This document shows positions 56,382 to 64,000 of a stretch of DNA of 64,000 nt, one piece after another. The stretch spans positions 62,001 through 126,000 of the forward strand of contig NZ_QGGW01000002.1 of NCBI RefSeq assembly GCF_003148775.1, given 5' to 3'. Every line of letters starts with the position of its first letter. The stretch's first letter is position 1. The position numbers and the translations under genes are program-made. The notes under the pieces are model-generated. The model ran no database searches. It was not told the origin of the DNA and was given only the letters and a program-made list of their open reading frames with translations. Source of the stretch: Roseicyclus mahoneyensis. GTDB taxonomy: Bacteria > Pseudomonadota > Alphaproteobacteria > Rhodobacterales > Rhodobacteraceae.

Positions 56382-58137
56382 GGGCGGCTCCTTTCGGGTC
56401 CGGGGCCTCGATCAGCCGGGCCAGCGCCAGGCGCGCCGCGGTGCTGATGCCCGCAATGATCGCCACGGTCAGCCCCCCGGCCAGCAGGGTGGCCGCAGTC
56501 GCCGCGCCGAACTCACCCTGCTCGAAGGCACGGTTGACGTAGACCGGCAAGACATCGAGCCGGGGGGGGCGCAGGATCGAGTTGATCGCCAGATCGAACA
56601 TGGCCGCCCCGAAAGCTGTGAGCGTGGCCGAGACCAGCGCCGCCGCGATCAACGGCACGACGATCGTGCCGATGCGCCGCGCCAGCCCTGCGCCTTGCAG
56701 CGCCGCCGCCTGCAGCATCGAGGCCGGAACCTGCGCCATGGCGCCCAGCAGCACGCGCACCGCGATGGGAACCGCGCCCGCGATGCCCGCCAGCACGAGG
56801 ATGGAGGGATGGCCGTAAAGCGACAGGCCCGCGCGATCGACCAGCGGCGCGTTCCAGATGAAGATGTAGCCGATCCCCAGCACGACGCCCGGCACGGCCA
56901 GGCTCAGGGTGCAGGTCAGGTCGATCAGGCGGTTCAGCCGGAACCCCGAGAAGGTGACGACATAGGCCGCTGCCGCCGCGATCAGGCCCGACCCGATGGC
57001 GGCCTGCGCGGCGATGCCCGTTGACGTCCGCAGGGCGCTGAGAAACGCACCCCCGGTTTCCAGCACATAGCCGTAGTGGCGCAAGGTGAGGTTGTCGAAC
57101 GCGATCCCGCGCGAGATCCGGTCGGTGAAGGACACGAGGACACTGGCACCGATGGGGATCAGCAACGCCACCGTGAGGGCCGCAAAGGCGACGGCATTGG
57201 GCAAAAGCGCCGTGTTGCGCGCCTCGACCGGCGCGAGCTTGGCCTTGGCGCCGAGGAAATCATAGCGGCGGCTGCGCAGCACACGGAAATAGGCGACCAC
57301 GGCCAGCAGCATGATGACCGTGACATAGAAGGCCATCACCCCGGCAAGATCGAAGCGGATGGGCGATTGGTTGATCGCCACGTAGATCGCGTAGGTGAGG
57401 GTCGGGAAGCGGTAGGTCGTCGCCAGCGCCGCGGGCAGGCCGAAGTCGCCCAGAACGTCGATGAAGATCAAGAGCGCGCCCGACAAGACAGCGGGCAGCA
57501 GCATCGGCAGGCGCACCGTCAACAGCACCCGCATGGGCCCCGCGCCGTTCAGCCTTGCGGCATGGGTGTAATCCTCCATCCGCCATTGCAGCGCGGCCGA
57601 GACGGTGAGGTAGGCGAAGGGAAAGGACTTGAGGCTCATCACCACCGCAAGGCCCCAGGGGTTGAACACAAGGTCGGGCACGAAGCCCAGCCCGAACCAC
57701 TGGTTCGCAAGGCCCCCACGGCTGGCGAACAAGATCCACCCCTGCGCCAGGATGAACGAGGGCAAGATGATGATCGCCCAAGCCGCCACATCGAGCGCGG
57801 GCCCCAACGCCAACCGGGAGGAATGGCGCAAGATCGCCAGCCCGCTGCCCATCAGCCCGCCGATGACGGCGGCGATGGTGGCAAGGAACATCGAGTTCCA
57901 AAGCGCGCGCCGCCATAGGGGCCGCTCGAAGATCTCCAGAAGCCCGCCGAAGCCGATCCCACGCGACTGGCCGGAAAAGGCGCCGGGCACGAAGGCCTGC
58001 AACAACACGGCGGCCATCGGTGCAAGCACCAGCACGACGAGCGCTGCGACCACCACGATGCCCAGCCAGTCCTCTGGCGCGAGCCGCTGACGGGGCTGGC
58101 GTTTCCGTGTGGCAAGGGGAAGGGAAAGGTCGATCAT
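56368..58137 (-). CDS. ABC transporter permease, two fused TM domains (FbpB/ThiP-like)
   Basis: The 589-residue inner-membrane protein has about twelve helices in two BPD_transp_1 halves. Coupling-loop EAA motifs are seen in HAARLNGAGPMRVLLTVRLP and AAALQGAGLARRIGTIVVPL. The fused architecture is typical of ThiP and FbpB. The ATG at 58137 (MIDLSLPLA) was taken; the open frame goes to 58176. It lies between the binding protein and the ATPase. Confidence 0.92.
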   Translation of the reverse strand: MIDLSLPLATRKRQPRQRLAPEDWLGIVVVAALVVLVLAPMAAVLLQAFVPGAFSGQSRGIGFGGLLEIFERPLWRRALWNSMFLATIAAVIGGLMGSGLAILRHSSRLALGPALDVAAWAIIILPSFILAQGWILFASRGGLANQWFGLGFVPDLVFNPWGLAVVMSLKSFPFAYLTVSAALQWRMEDYTHAARLNGAGPMRVLLTVRLPMLLPAVLSGALLIFIDVLGDFGLPAALATTYRFPTLTYAIYVAINQSPIRFDLAGVMAFYVTVIMLLAVVAYFRVLRSRRYDFLGAKAKLAPVEARNTALLPNAVAFAALTVALLIPIGASVLVSFTDRISRGIAFDNLTLRHYGYVLETGGAFLSALRTSTGIAAQAAIGSGLIAAAAAYVVTFSGFRLNRLIDLTCTLSLAVPGVVLGIGYIFIWNAPLVDRAGLSLYGHPSILVLAGIAGAVPIAVRVLLGAMAQVPASMLQAAALQGAGLARRIGTIVVPLIAAALVSATLTAFGAAMFDLAINSILRPPRLDVLPVYVNRAFEQGEFGAATAATLLAGGLTVAIIAGISTAARLALARLIEAPDPKGAAHADA

Positions 58138-58212
58138 CGCAGGCTCCGGTGACAGCTGTCCGAGGGTGGGGATCACCGGTGGCCCGGCAATCCCCGTCTC
58201 AGGATCGGCCCG

Positions 58213-59229
58213 TCAGTTCAGCGCCTGATCGGCGAACCAGGTCTTGATCTCGGCCTCATGCTCCACCGCGAAGGCGTCGGAGGCGACGAGATAGGTCTGC
58301 CCCTCGGGCGGGCCGTCGGGGCGGCGCACGGCGCCGGTCACGGTCGGCTCGAACTTGCCGTCCGCGGGGATCGCCTCGGCCAGATGGGTCTGCGTGGCCG
58401 GCTCCAGCAGCCATTCGACGAAGGCCTGAGCCGCGTCGGGCCGCTGGGTCTGGGCCTGGATACCGACGCCGCGCACGACGCCGGGTGCCCCTTCCTCGGG
58501 CCAGACGACGCTGACCGGCACTTCGCCGTCGGCCAGCACCGTGTAGGCCACCTGGGAGGTGATCAGGGCCAGCGAAATGTCGCCCGACGCGAGCGCCGCC
58601 CCGGTCGGACCATTGGTGCGGAACACCCGCATCCCGTTGTCGAAGAAGCTGGTGAAAAGATCGCGCGCCCCGTCTGCGCCCAGCGATTCAAAGAACTGCG
58701 CGACGCAGGGATAGGCGGGCGCGGCGACGGCCGGATCGGCCATGCCGAACTGCCCGTTGAAGCGCGGATCGGCAAGGTCGGCGAAAGCGGTCGGCGGTTC
58801 CTCTACAAGATCGGTGCGGTAGAGCATGACGCAAGACGCAGCCAGACCGATCGGGAACCACGAGCGGTTCTCGGGCAGGTAGGTCAGGCCTGTCTCGTTG
58901 AGGTTGCCAAGATTGGCCGGCTCCACCCCGCGCAGCAGCGCCTCTTGCTGGTCGAGCATGTGGAAGGTGTAGGACCCGTTGAAGATCAGCACATCCCACT
59001 GCGGGTTGGCGGCCTCGGCGGCGATCCGGGCGAGGATCTCGCCACCCGACATCTGCACGACGTCGATCTCGCGGCCGGTGTCGGCCTCGAAGCGCTCGGT
59101 GATCGCGCCTTCGAAATCGTTGGTGTAAAGGACAAGCGGGCCAGCGGCATCTTGCGCCACAGCCGGGAGGGAGAACGCGGCTGCAGCGGTCAGGGCCGCC
59201 GAGCCGAGGGTTGTCTGGAACGGGGTCAT
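58213..59229 (-). CDS. ABC transporter periplasmic binding protein
   Basis: The 338-residue protein has a Sec signal peptide (MTPFQTTLGSAALTAAAAFS, cleavage after AVAQ) and a type II binding fold: PLVLYTNDFEGAITERFEAD, WDVLIFNGSYTFHML, RFNGQFGMADPAV and ASGDISLALITSQVAYTVL. It is of the ThiB/FbpA/PotD superfamily; the ligand is unknown. The open reading frame continues upstream without a stop through the LysR gene. I see only a weak ribosome-binding site before this ATG. Confidence 0.88.
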   Translation of the reverse strand: MTPFQTTLGSAALTAAAAFSLPAVAQDAAGPLVLYTNDFEGAITERFEADTGREIDVVQMSGGEILARIAAEAANPQWDVLIFNGSYTFHMLDQQEALLRGVEPANLGNLNETGLTYLPENRSWFPIGLAASCVMLYRTDLVEEPPTAFADLADPRFNGQFGMADPAVAAPAYPCVAQFFESLGADGARDLFTSFFDNGMRVFRTNGPTGAALASGDISLALITSQVAYTVLADGEVPVSVVWPEEGAPGVVRGVGIQAQTQRPDAAQAFVEWLLEPATQTHLAEAIPADGKFEPTVTGAVRRPDGPPEGQTYLVASDAFAVEHEAEIKTWFADQALN

Positions 59230-60285
59230 GGGCGTTTCGCTTTCGGTGCTGTTCACAGGAAGCGCCGGGCGGAGGATCGGTGCGCGACGCTCCTTTGGGG
59301 TAGGTGCCGAAGACGACAGTTCTGTAACAGATGGCGGGGGCAATATCGGGACGCCCCGTTCCTGTTTCGGAACCCCTTGAACCCCCGCCAGAATGTCGGC
59401 CTTTACCTCGGCCGCCACATGATCGGCGCACAGGCGCAAGGTCGCGTTCATGCTCTGCCGCGAGGGCGATAGCAGCGTCACGGCGACGGCGGGGCCAGTC
59501 CACCCGTGCAGGACGCGGCGCAGAATGCCCATGGCAAGGTCATCTCGAACGGCGAATTCGGGCAACAGCGCGACGCCCAGTCCCGTCACCGCCGCCGCGC
59601 GCAAGACCCCGGCGTTGGCGGTGATCAGGCGCGGCACTGCGCGCAGGGTCTCGATCTGTCCGGCGCCATCGGTCAGGGGCCAGGCATCTTGCCGCGGATC
59701 GATGCCGAAGGTCATGAGGTCGAGCCCATCCAGATCGGCCGGATGATCCGGCGCGCCGTGCCGGTCCACAAGGCCGGGCACGGCGACCAGTATGGTGGGG
59801 TTGCGGCAGATCCGCCGCTGGATCAGCGCGCAATCCCGCAGGCCCCAGGCATGGGCGCGCAGGATCAGGTCGTTGGCGTCACCGGCCGGGTCGGGGTCGC
59901 TTTCCGAGACATCAAGCGCAAAGGACAGGCGCGGGTGCGCCCCCAGCAATCCGGCAAGGTAGGCGGGCAGACGCGGGGCGAGGAGCGACGAGATGCTCAG
60001 ACCCACCTGCCCGGAGACTTCCCGCCTCTTGCTCAGCAACGTCTCCTCCGCCTCGCGCGCCGCCTGCACCACGCGCATCCCGAACTGGTAGGTCTCCTCG
60101 CCCGCGGGCGTCAGGGTGAATTCTTCCCCGCTCCGGATGATCAGGCGCGTCTTCAACTGCGCCTCCAGCCCCGCGAGGCGGCGGCTGACGGTCGACTTTG
60201 GCAGGTTCAACGCCCGCCCGGCCTTCAGGATGCCCTGATGCTCGACGATGGCGACGAACAGCCTGAGGTCGTTCAGGTCGAGCAT
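59230..60285 (-). CDS. LysR family regulator without its own stop codon
   Basis: The protein begins MLDLNDLRLFVAIVEHQGIL behind GGGAGG, with a helix-turn-helix GRALNLPKSTVSRRLAGLEA and an effector domain to about residue 300. After that, some 50 residues look like translated non-coding DNA. The frame then enters the binding-protein gene directly, making a continuous frame of 690 codons from 60285 to 58213. The end given here is arbitrary, at the binding-protein start. Either the stop was lost, a fusion is made, or the sequence has an error. Confidence 0.8.
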
Positions 60286-61069
60286 CGGTCCTCCCTTTCG
60301 GTCGCATGCCCCGGCGTGGAGATACCTGTTCGGTCTTGCTCGCTCCTCGGGCAATCCACGTGAGCACGGGGAGGCATACGGCCGATGCAGCCGGGGAACA
60401 GGCCATCTTGCGAAGCCTGGCCAGCCGTTCTTGTCCCTTGGACGGTGTCGGTTTGGTCCCGGCTAACAACCCGAGATGACAGCTGTATGACAGCTCGAAC
60501 GGATCAAGCCCGAGATCCTTACGCGAACCTTACGTAACCAGTATCTGACTGTCTCTACTTGCATCACGACCCATGGCCAGAGGTTGACCATCACCTCGTC
60601 GGTCACGGTGCCGAATAGGTTCTGAGGAGGTCGCAAAGTCCCGGTTGCCCCGGAGTACAGTCTGATCGTGTCGACCAAGAAACGCAGGCGGGTGTGGGAT
60701 CACTCAGGCGTTTGAGCGTGGACAGGCGGACGCACTTCTGCGTTTCTGCTTCGCGCCCGGACCGCCGTAGCTTAGCACCAAACAAGCTGCGCGATGCATG
60801 AGTGGCCGCTTCGACGAAAGGTGCATTGCAGCATCTAGAGCCTGCGATTGCCCGATCCGGAACGACCCCCGACGGTGCGACCGTCACCGTCGCAATGGTC
60901 GGGAAGCGGATGGTATTGGGTGGCCCCGGCATCCGGGCCATCTTGGAACCAACTACGCGAGCAGTCGGACCACACAGGACGGGGTGCCCGGCGCAGCCGA
61001 CACATGGGCATGGCCCTCGACCACGGGGTGTGACGATCTGATGGTCTTGGCGTTCACTTGGCCATCGGA
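60286..61069. other. Stretch of 784 bases without a recognisable gene
   Basis: Open frames of 60-120 codons occur on both strands, but none shows a ribosome-binding site with a family motif. One minus-strand frame (60463-60678) includes LFGTVTDEVMVNLWPWVVMQ and cannot be excluded as a relic. A direct repeat ATGACAGCT occurs at 60476-60484 and 60487-60495. The composition is less G+C-rich than the neighbours, suggesting decayed or acquired DNA. Confidence 0.45.
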
Positions 61070-62011
61070 TCAGCGGCAGTGGTTGATCAATACAAGCCCC
61101 ATGTCATCGTGGCGGCCGCTCGCCGTCGGCCCTTTCAGACAAGAAAAACGTCGGGTTCGTTGAGGGTCTTCCAGATGGACGGTCATGGCCGCCTTGATCC
61201 AGCCGTCGACATGCTGGCCCGCCGGCAACAGCCAGCCATCGGTCCAGAGCGCAAGCGCCGCGACGCTGTCGGCCATGGCCTCGACCTGCCAACAAAAGCC
61301 ATGACCCATGTCGCCCACGCCATCGGCTACGCCGAAGCTGAGCGGATCGCCCGGGGGAGCTGCGCGCATGCCGGCCAGTCCGGCTTGCAGCGCGAGCTCG
61401 CCCAGACCGGGGACTTTGGTCAGGATGGGTGCAACGGCCCGCCGCGCAGCGGCATCCGCCTGCGCCAGACCGCCAAGCAGCGCCGTGCGGATGTCCGCCT
61501 CGGACTTCTGCGGATCTTCCGCGATCATCGCGGCGCGCCAGGCGGCAAAGACCGGCTCGGCGGGATGGTCGCGTAGGATTGGGCGGCCATCGTCGATCCG
61601 GAGCGCGCAATCCCCGGCCCCGACGCCACGCCACACGCCATCGCGGAGCGAGACGACCGCGAAGGCGGCCCGAAAGCGGCGCGCGGGGTCTTGCGCGGCC
61701 TCGGTCAGGCCAAACCGGTGGTAGACAGCCGCGATGGCATGGTCGGCCAATGCCAGTGCCTTTTCGGCGGATGCGAACGGGTCGGCCCCGCCTTGACGCG
61801 TGTGTGACCAGGCTTGCGCGAAGGCGGCGGAGATGGCCTCGGCAGCCAGCGCCCCACCGGTCTGCCCATCGAAGCGTTGACCCGTGATGTCCGTCGCCCC
61901 GTCGATCACCGCCGCGAAATCTGGCGGCAGGACCAGTATCCGATCCTCGCAGGCCGCGGGGGCCGCGTCATCCTTGGGGAGCAAAAGGCTTTCGAAAATC
62001 CAGCCTGTCAT
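61070..62011 (-). CDS. PP2C-like protein phosphatase family protein
   Basis: The 313-residue protein shows PP2C landmarks. These are FAAVIDGATD (metal aspartate about 37), FAVVSLRDGVWRGVGAGDCA, ALALWTDGW and, at the C-terminus, GRHDDMGLVLI with paired aspartates. No membrane or sensor domain is attached. It overlaps the phosphodiester glycosidase gene by an ATGA and lies behind an ABC ATPase, an unusual setting. The substrate is unknown. Confidence 0.7.
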   Translation of the reverse strand: MTGWIFESLLLPKDDAAPAACEDRILVLPPDFAAVIDGATDITGQRFDGQTGGALAAEAISAAFAQAWSHTRQGGADPFASAEKALALADHAIAAVYHRFGLTEAAQDPARRFRAAFAVVSLRDGVWRGVGAGDCALRIDDGRPILRDHPAEPVFAAWRAAMIAEDPQKSEADIRTALLGGLAQADAAARRAVAPILTKVPGLGELALQAGLAGMRAAPPGDPLSFGVADGVGDMGHGFCWQVEAMADSVAALALWTDGWLLPAGQHVDGWIKAAMTVHLEDPQRTRRFSCLKGPTASGRHDDMGLVLINHCR

Positions 62012-63261
62012 GACAGCACCAGCCCCAGCGGCAAGGGCCGGTCGAACTGTGCCGGACTGTCGGGCATGCCATGATGCACGTCGCGCGGTGCGATCAACGC
62101 GCCCCCGCCGTGGCAGAAGACCTGCGTCGAGCCGCCGCCGTCAAGGTGGATGGCCTGAGCCGCCCCTTCCTCGATCATGAGCTGGGCCAGATCATGCAGC
62201 GTCGCGCCTTGGGCCGTGCCGTCCCGGAAAAACGACGAAGTGCCTTCGACCGCACAAAAGAACAGTCTGCCGTCCCGGGTGATGCCTGCCGACAGGCGCG
62301 CGGCCCGCGTCCGGTGCCAGTCGGCCCGCCAGTCATGAGGCGAGACGCAAACGCTGTCAGGACGTGGCGCGTCGTCCGTCAAGAGTTCCTCGACAAAGAC
62401 ATTCCGCCCGGCTTCCATGGTCTGCCCGTCCTCGACGATCAGCGGGCCCGACTGGATACCCTGTTGCAGGGCAGGCAGGCTGTAGGTGAGCGGTCCCGCT
62501 GCCACCGCTTCTGCCTCGGACCGGCTGGCGCAGCGCAACACGCAGCCCGCGCGGGGGATCGACAGGCCCCCGCCCTGCGAAAGGGCCACAGCATGTCGAC
62601 CCACGAAGGCCACATCCCAAAGCCCCTCCGCCACCGGCGTCAGACCCCCGGCAGAGCCGTGAAACAGCGCGAAGGCCGTCCCGGCGGCTACCTGTGTCGC
62701 GGGGCCGAAGGGATGCGGCGAAAATGGCAGCCCCTGCACCGTACGGATTTCCGCATGGGCAAAGCCAATGCGTCTGATCTCGGGGCCGGCATCGCCGATC
62801 AGTAGACAGCTTCTCGGGATCTGCGGGGGCGTCTCGACGACGCCATCGGCGAGCGTCAGGCCGATCGGGTCGCCATAGGCGTCAAAGGGGCCTGCCACCT
62901 CGGGTGCAAGGAACAGGAAATAACTGGCATTCGTCAAGATCTCGCCCGGCGCCAGCCCCGCAGCCACAGTCCTGAAAAGGCGCAGCGGCGCGCAGGCGAC
63001 GCCGGACCGCGCATCGGCACGGGCCGCGATCCGATGACTGCCATCCAGGTCCCGAGGGGCCATGCGCCGTACAGCGGGCGGCACGGGCACGACCGGCTGC
63101 CCCAGCCGCGCCTCGGCGAGGATCACCGCCAGCCGGGTCTCATCGAGGGGCGCATCTTGCGTGAAATAGGGCAGGACGCGGAACCCCCCAGGCTCAAGGC
63201 GCACGACGCGCGCCGTGACCCCCGAGGCAAGCCGCCGTTCGAGAAACCGGACGTCGACCAT
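62008..63261 (-). CDS. Phosphodiester glycosidase (NAGPA/DUF2233-like) family protein
   Basis: The 417-residue protein has the family landmarks EILTNASYFLF, LQQGIQSGPLIVEDG, ITRDGRLFFCAVEG and AQAIHLDGGGSTQVF, as in the lysosomal uncovering enzyme NAGPA and bacterial DUF2233 proteins. No signal peptide is visible, so a cytoplasmic location is likely. The ATG at 63261 overlaps the ABC ATPase stop (TGATG); a GTG at 63264 is possible. Confidence 0.78.
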   Translation of the reverse strand: MVDVRFLERRLASGVTARVVRLEPGGFRVLPYFTQDAPLDETRLAVILAEARLGQPVVPVPPAVRRMAPRDLDGSHRIAARADARSGVACAPLRLFRTVAAGLAPGEILTNASYFLFLAPEVAGPFDAYGDPIGLTLADGVVETPPQIPRSCLLIGDAGPEIRRIGFAHAEIRTVQGLPFSPHPFGPATQVAAGTAFALFHGSAGGLTPVAEGLWDVAFVGRHAVALSQGGGLSIPRAGCVLRCASRSEAEAVAAGPLTYSLPALQQGIQSGPLIVEDGQTMEAGRNVFVEELLTDDAPRPDSVCVSPHDWRADWHRTRAARLSAGITRDGRLFFCAVEGTSSFFRDGTAQGATLHDLAQLMIEEGAAQAIHLDGGGSTQVFCHGGGALIAPRDVHHGMPDSPAQFDRPLPLGLVLS

Positions 63262-64000
63262 CACAAGGCCGGGCGTGGGGGGCGCGGCAGGGCCTGACCG
63301 CTGCTGGCAAAGACATGCACCCGGTCGGCCGGAGCAAATAGACCAACCCTGTCGCCCGGCGCCAATTCGGTGTCTCCCGCGACCACCGCCGACAGGGCCG
63401 CGCCGCCCTCGGTGCGGGCGTGAACGACGGTCTGCGGCCCCAGCCGTTCCAACACGCTGAGCCGCACGGGAATGCCGCCTTGCGCGACCACGGCCAGATC
63501 GTCGGGCCGGACGCCGATGCTGATCGCCTCCCCCGGCGCAAGGCCGCGCCCATCTACGGCGGCCTCGATGTGCTGGTTTGCTCCGATCATGGCCACTACA
63601 TGCGCCACATCCGCCCGAACGACCGTGGCCTGCAACAGGTTCATCGGGGGCTGCCCGATGAAACCCGCGACAAATCGCGTGGCGGGCGACCTATAAAGGT
63701 CCATCGGTGCGCCGACCTGTTCCACCCGGCCGCCGTTCAGCACGACGATCCTTTCGGCCATGGTCATCGCCTCGACCTGATCATGGGTGACATAGACCAT
63801 GGTGGTGCCCAGCTGCCGGTGCAGTTCGGCCAGTTCCACCCGCATCTGCCCGCGCAGCGCGGCGTCGAGGTTCGACAGCGGCTCGTCGAAGAGAAACACC
63901 GACGGCTCGCGCACGATGGCCCGCCCGATGGCGACGCGCTGGCGTTGGCCGCCTGATAGATGCGCGGGCTTGCGGTCGAGCAGGTCGCCGATGCGCAAGA
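63261..64000 (-). CDS. ABC transporter ATP-binding protein (UgpC/MalK-like), 5' end cut by the window
   Basis: The visible part of about 246 residues includes the signature [16 protein letters not shown], Walker [18 protein letters not shown], the H-loop [17 protein letters not shown] and a C-terminal TOBE domain. Walker A lies outside the window. This branch serves sugar and glycerophosphodiester importers. It is followed by the phosphodiester glycosidase and PP2C genes on the same strand. Confidence 0.92.
   Translation of the reverse strand, partial: LRIGDLLDRKPAHLSGGQRQRVAIGRAIVREPSVFLFDEPLSNLDAALRGQMRVELAELHRQLGTTMVYVTHDQVEAMTMAERIVVLNGGRVEQVGAPMDLYRSPATRFVAGFIGQPPMNLLQATVVRADVAHVVAMIGANQHIEAAVDGRGLAPGEAISIGVRPDDLAVVAQGGIPVRLSVLERLGPQTVVHARTEGGAALSAVVAGDTELAPGDRVGLFAPADRVHVFASSGQALPRPPRPAL

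Overview
The window looks like the chromosome of an alphaproteobacterium of the order Rhodobacterales (Roseobacter/Rhodobacter type). The evidence is high G+C, the RegB-SenC-RegA redox-signalling locus, the tsaE-amgK-murU-addB-addA-trxA chain, the hemD-mic60-hemY block, a CtrA-type TTAA-N7-TTAA box and an FNR-type box. Nearly all of it is chromosomal housekeeping DNA with tight gene packing and frequent ATGA-type overlaps. I see no prophage, insertion sequence, CRISPR array or rRNA operon.

Layout. 1-8.0 kb: the tail of an ABC ATPase, a divergent Lrp regulator/alanine dehydrogenase pair, mscL, a glutathione transferase, ytoQ, pheT (no pheS beside it) and the glnK-amtB ammonium pair. 8.2-19.6 kb: a class A penicillin-binding protein, then a minus-strand operon joining peptidoglycan recycling (amgK-murU), tRNA t6A synthesis (tsaE), double-strand break repair (addAB) and thioredoxin. 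19.6-24.2 kb: a kinase-less PAS protein with a CtrA box in front, then regB divergent from senC-regA. 24.3-34.0 kb: small enzymes, an internally deleted alcohol dehydrogenase, ahcY, an EVE protein, gpsA, tsaD and hemD. 34.1-37.2 kb: mic60, hemY and tRNA-Thr(CGT).

37.4-44.3 kb is the main accessory-looking block. A TPP riboswitch precedes ykoF-ykoE-ykoD-ykoC, an ECF-type thiamine/HMP transporter. It is followed by a tightly overlapping trio: a MarR regulator with a five-cysteine tail, an Mrp/ApbC ATPase fused to DUF971, and an Nfu-type Fe-S scaffold fused to two further domains. I read the trio as an uncharacterised Fe-S maturation module sitting beside thiamine import.

44.6-53.0 kb returns to conserved genes: Trm112, a LON-domain protein, a CnoX-like thioredoxin-TPR protein, exonuclease III, an OmpR-type regulator, ribA, an L,D-transpeptidase-fold protein, YggS and sdaA. 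53.0-54.5 kb holds decayed remnants of a LacI-ABC transporter-phosphodiesterase operon. 54.5-60.3 kb is an ABC importer with a Nudix hydrolase and a LysR regulator whose reading frame runs without a stop into the binding-protein gene. 60.3-61.1 kb carries no recognisable gene. 61.1-64 kb is an ABC ATPase-phosphodiester glycosidase-PP2C operon cut by the window end.

Many starts were moved inward from the longest open frame, using ribosome-binding sites and family N-termini. Functional names rest on motif recognition by eye; no database search was run.
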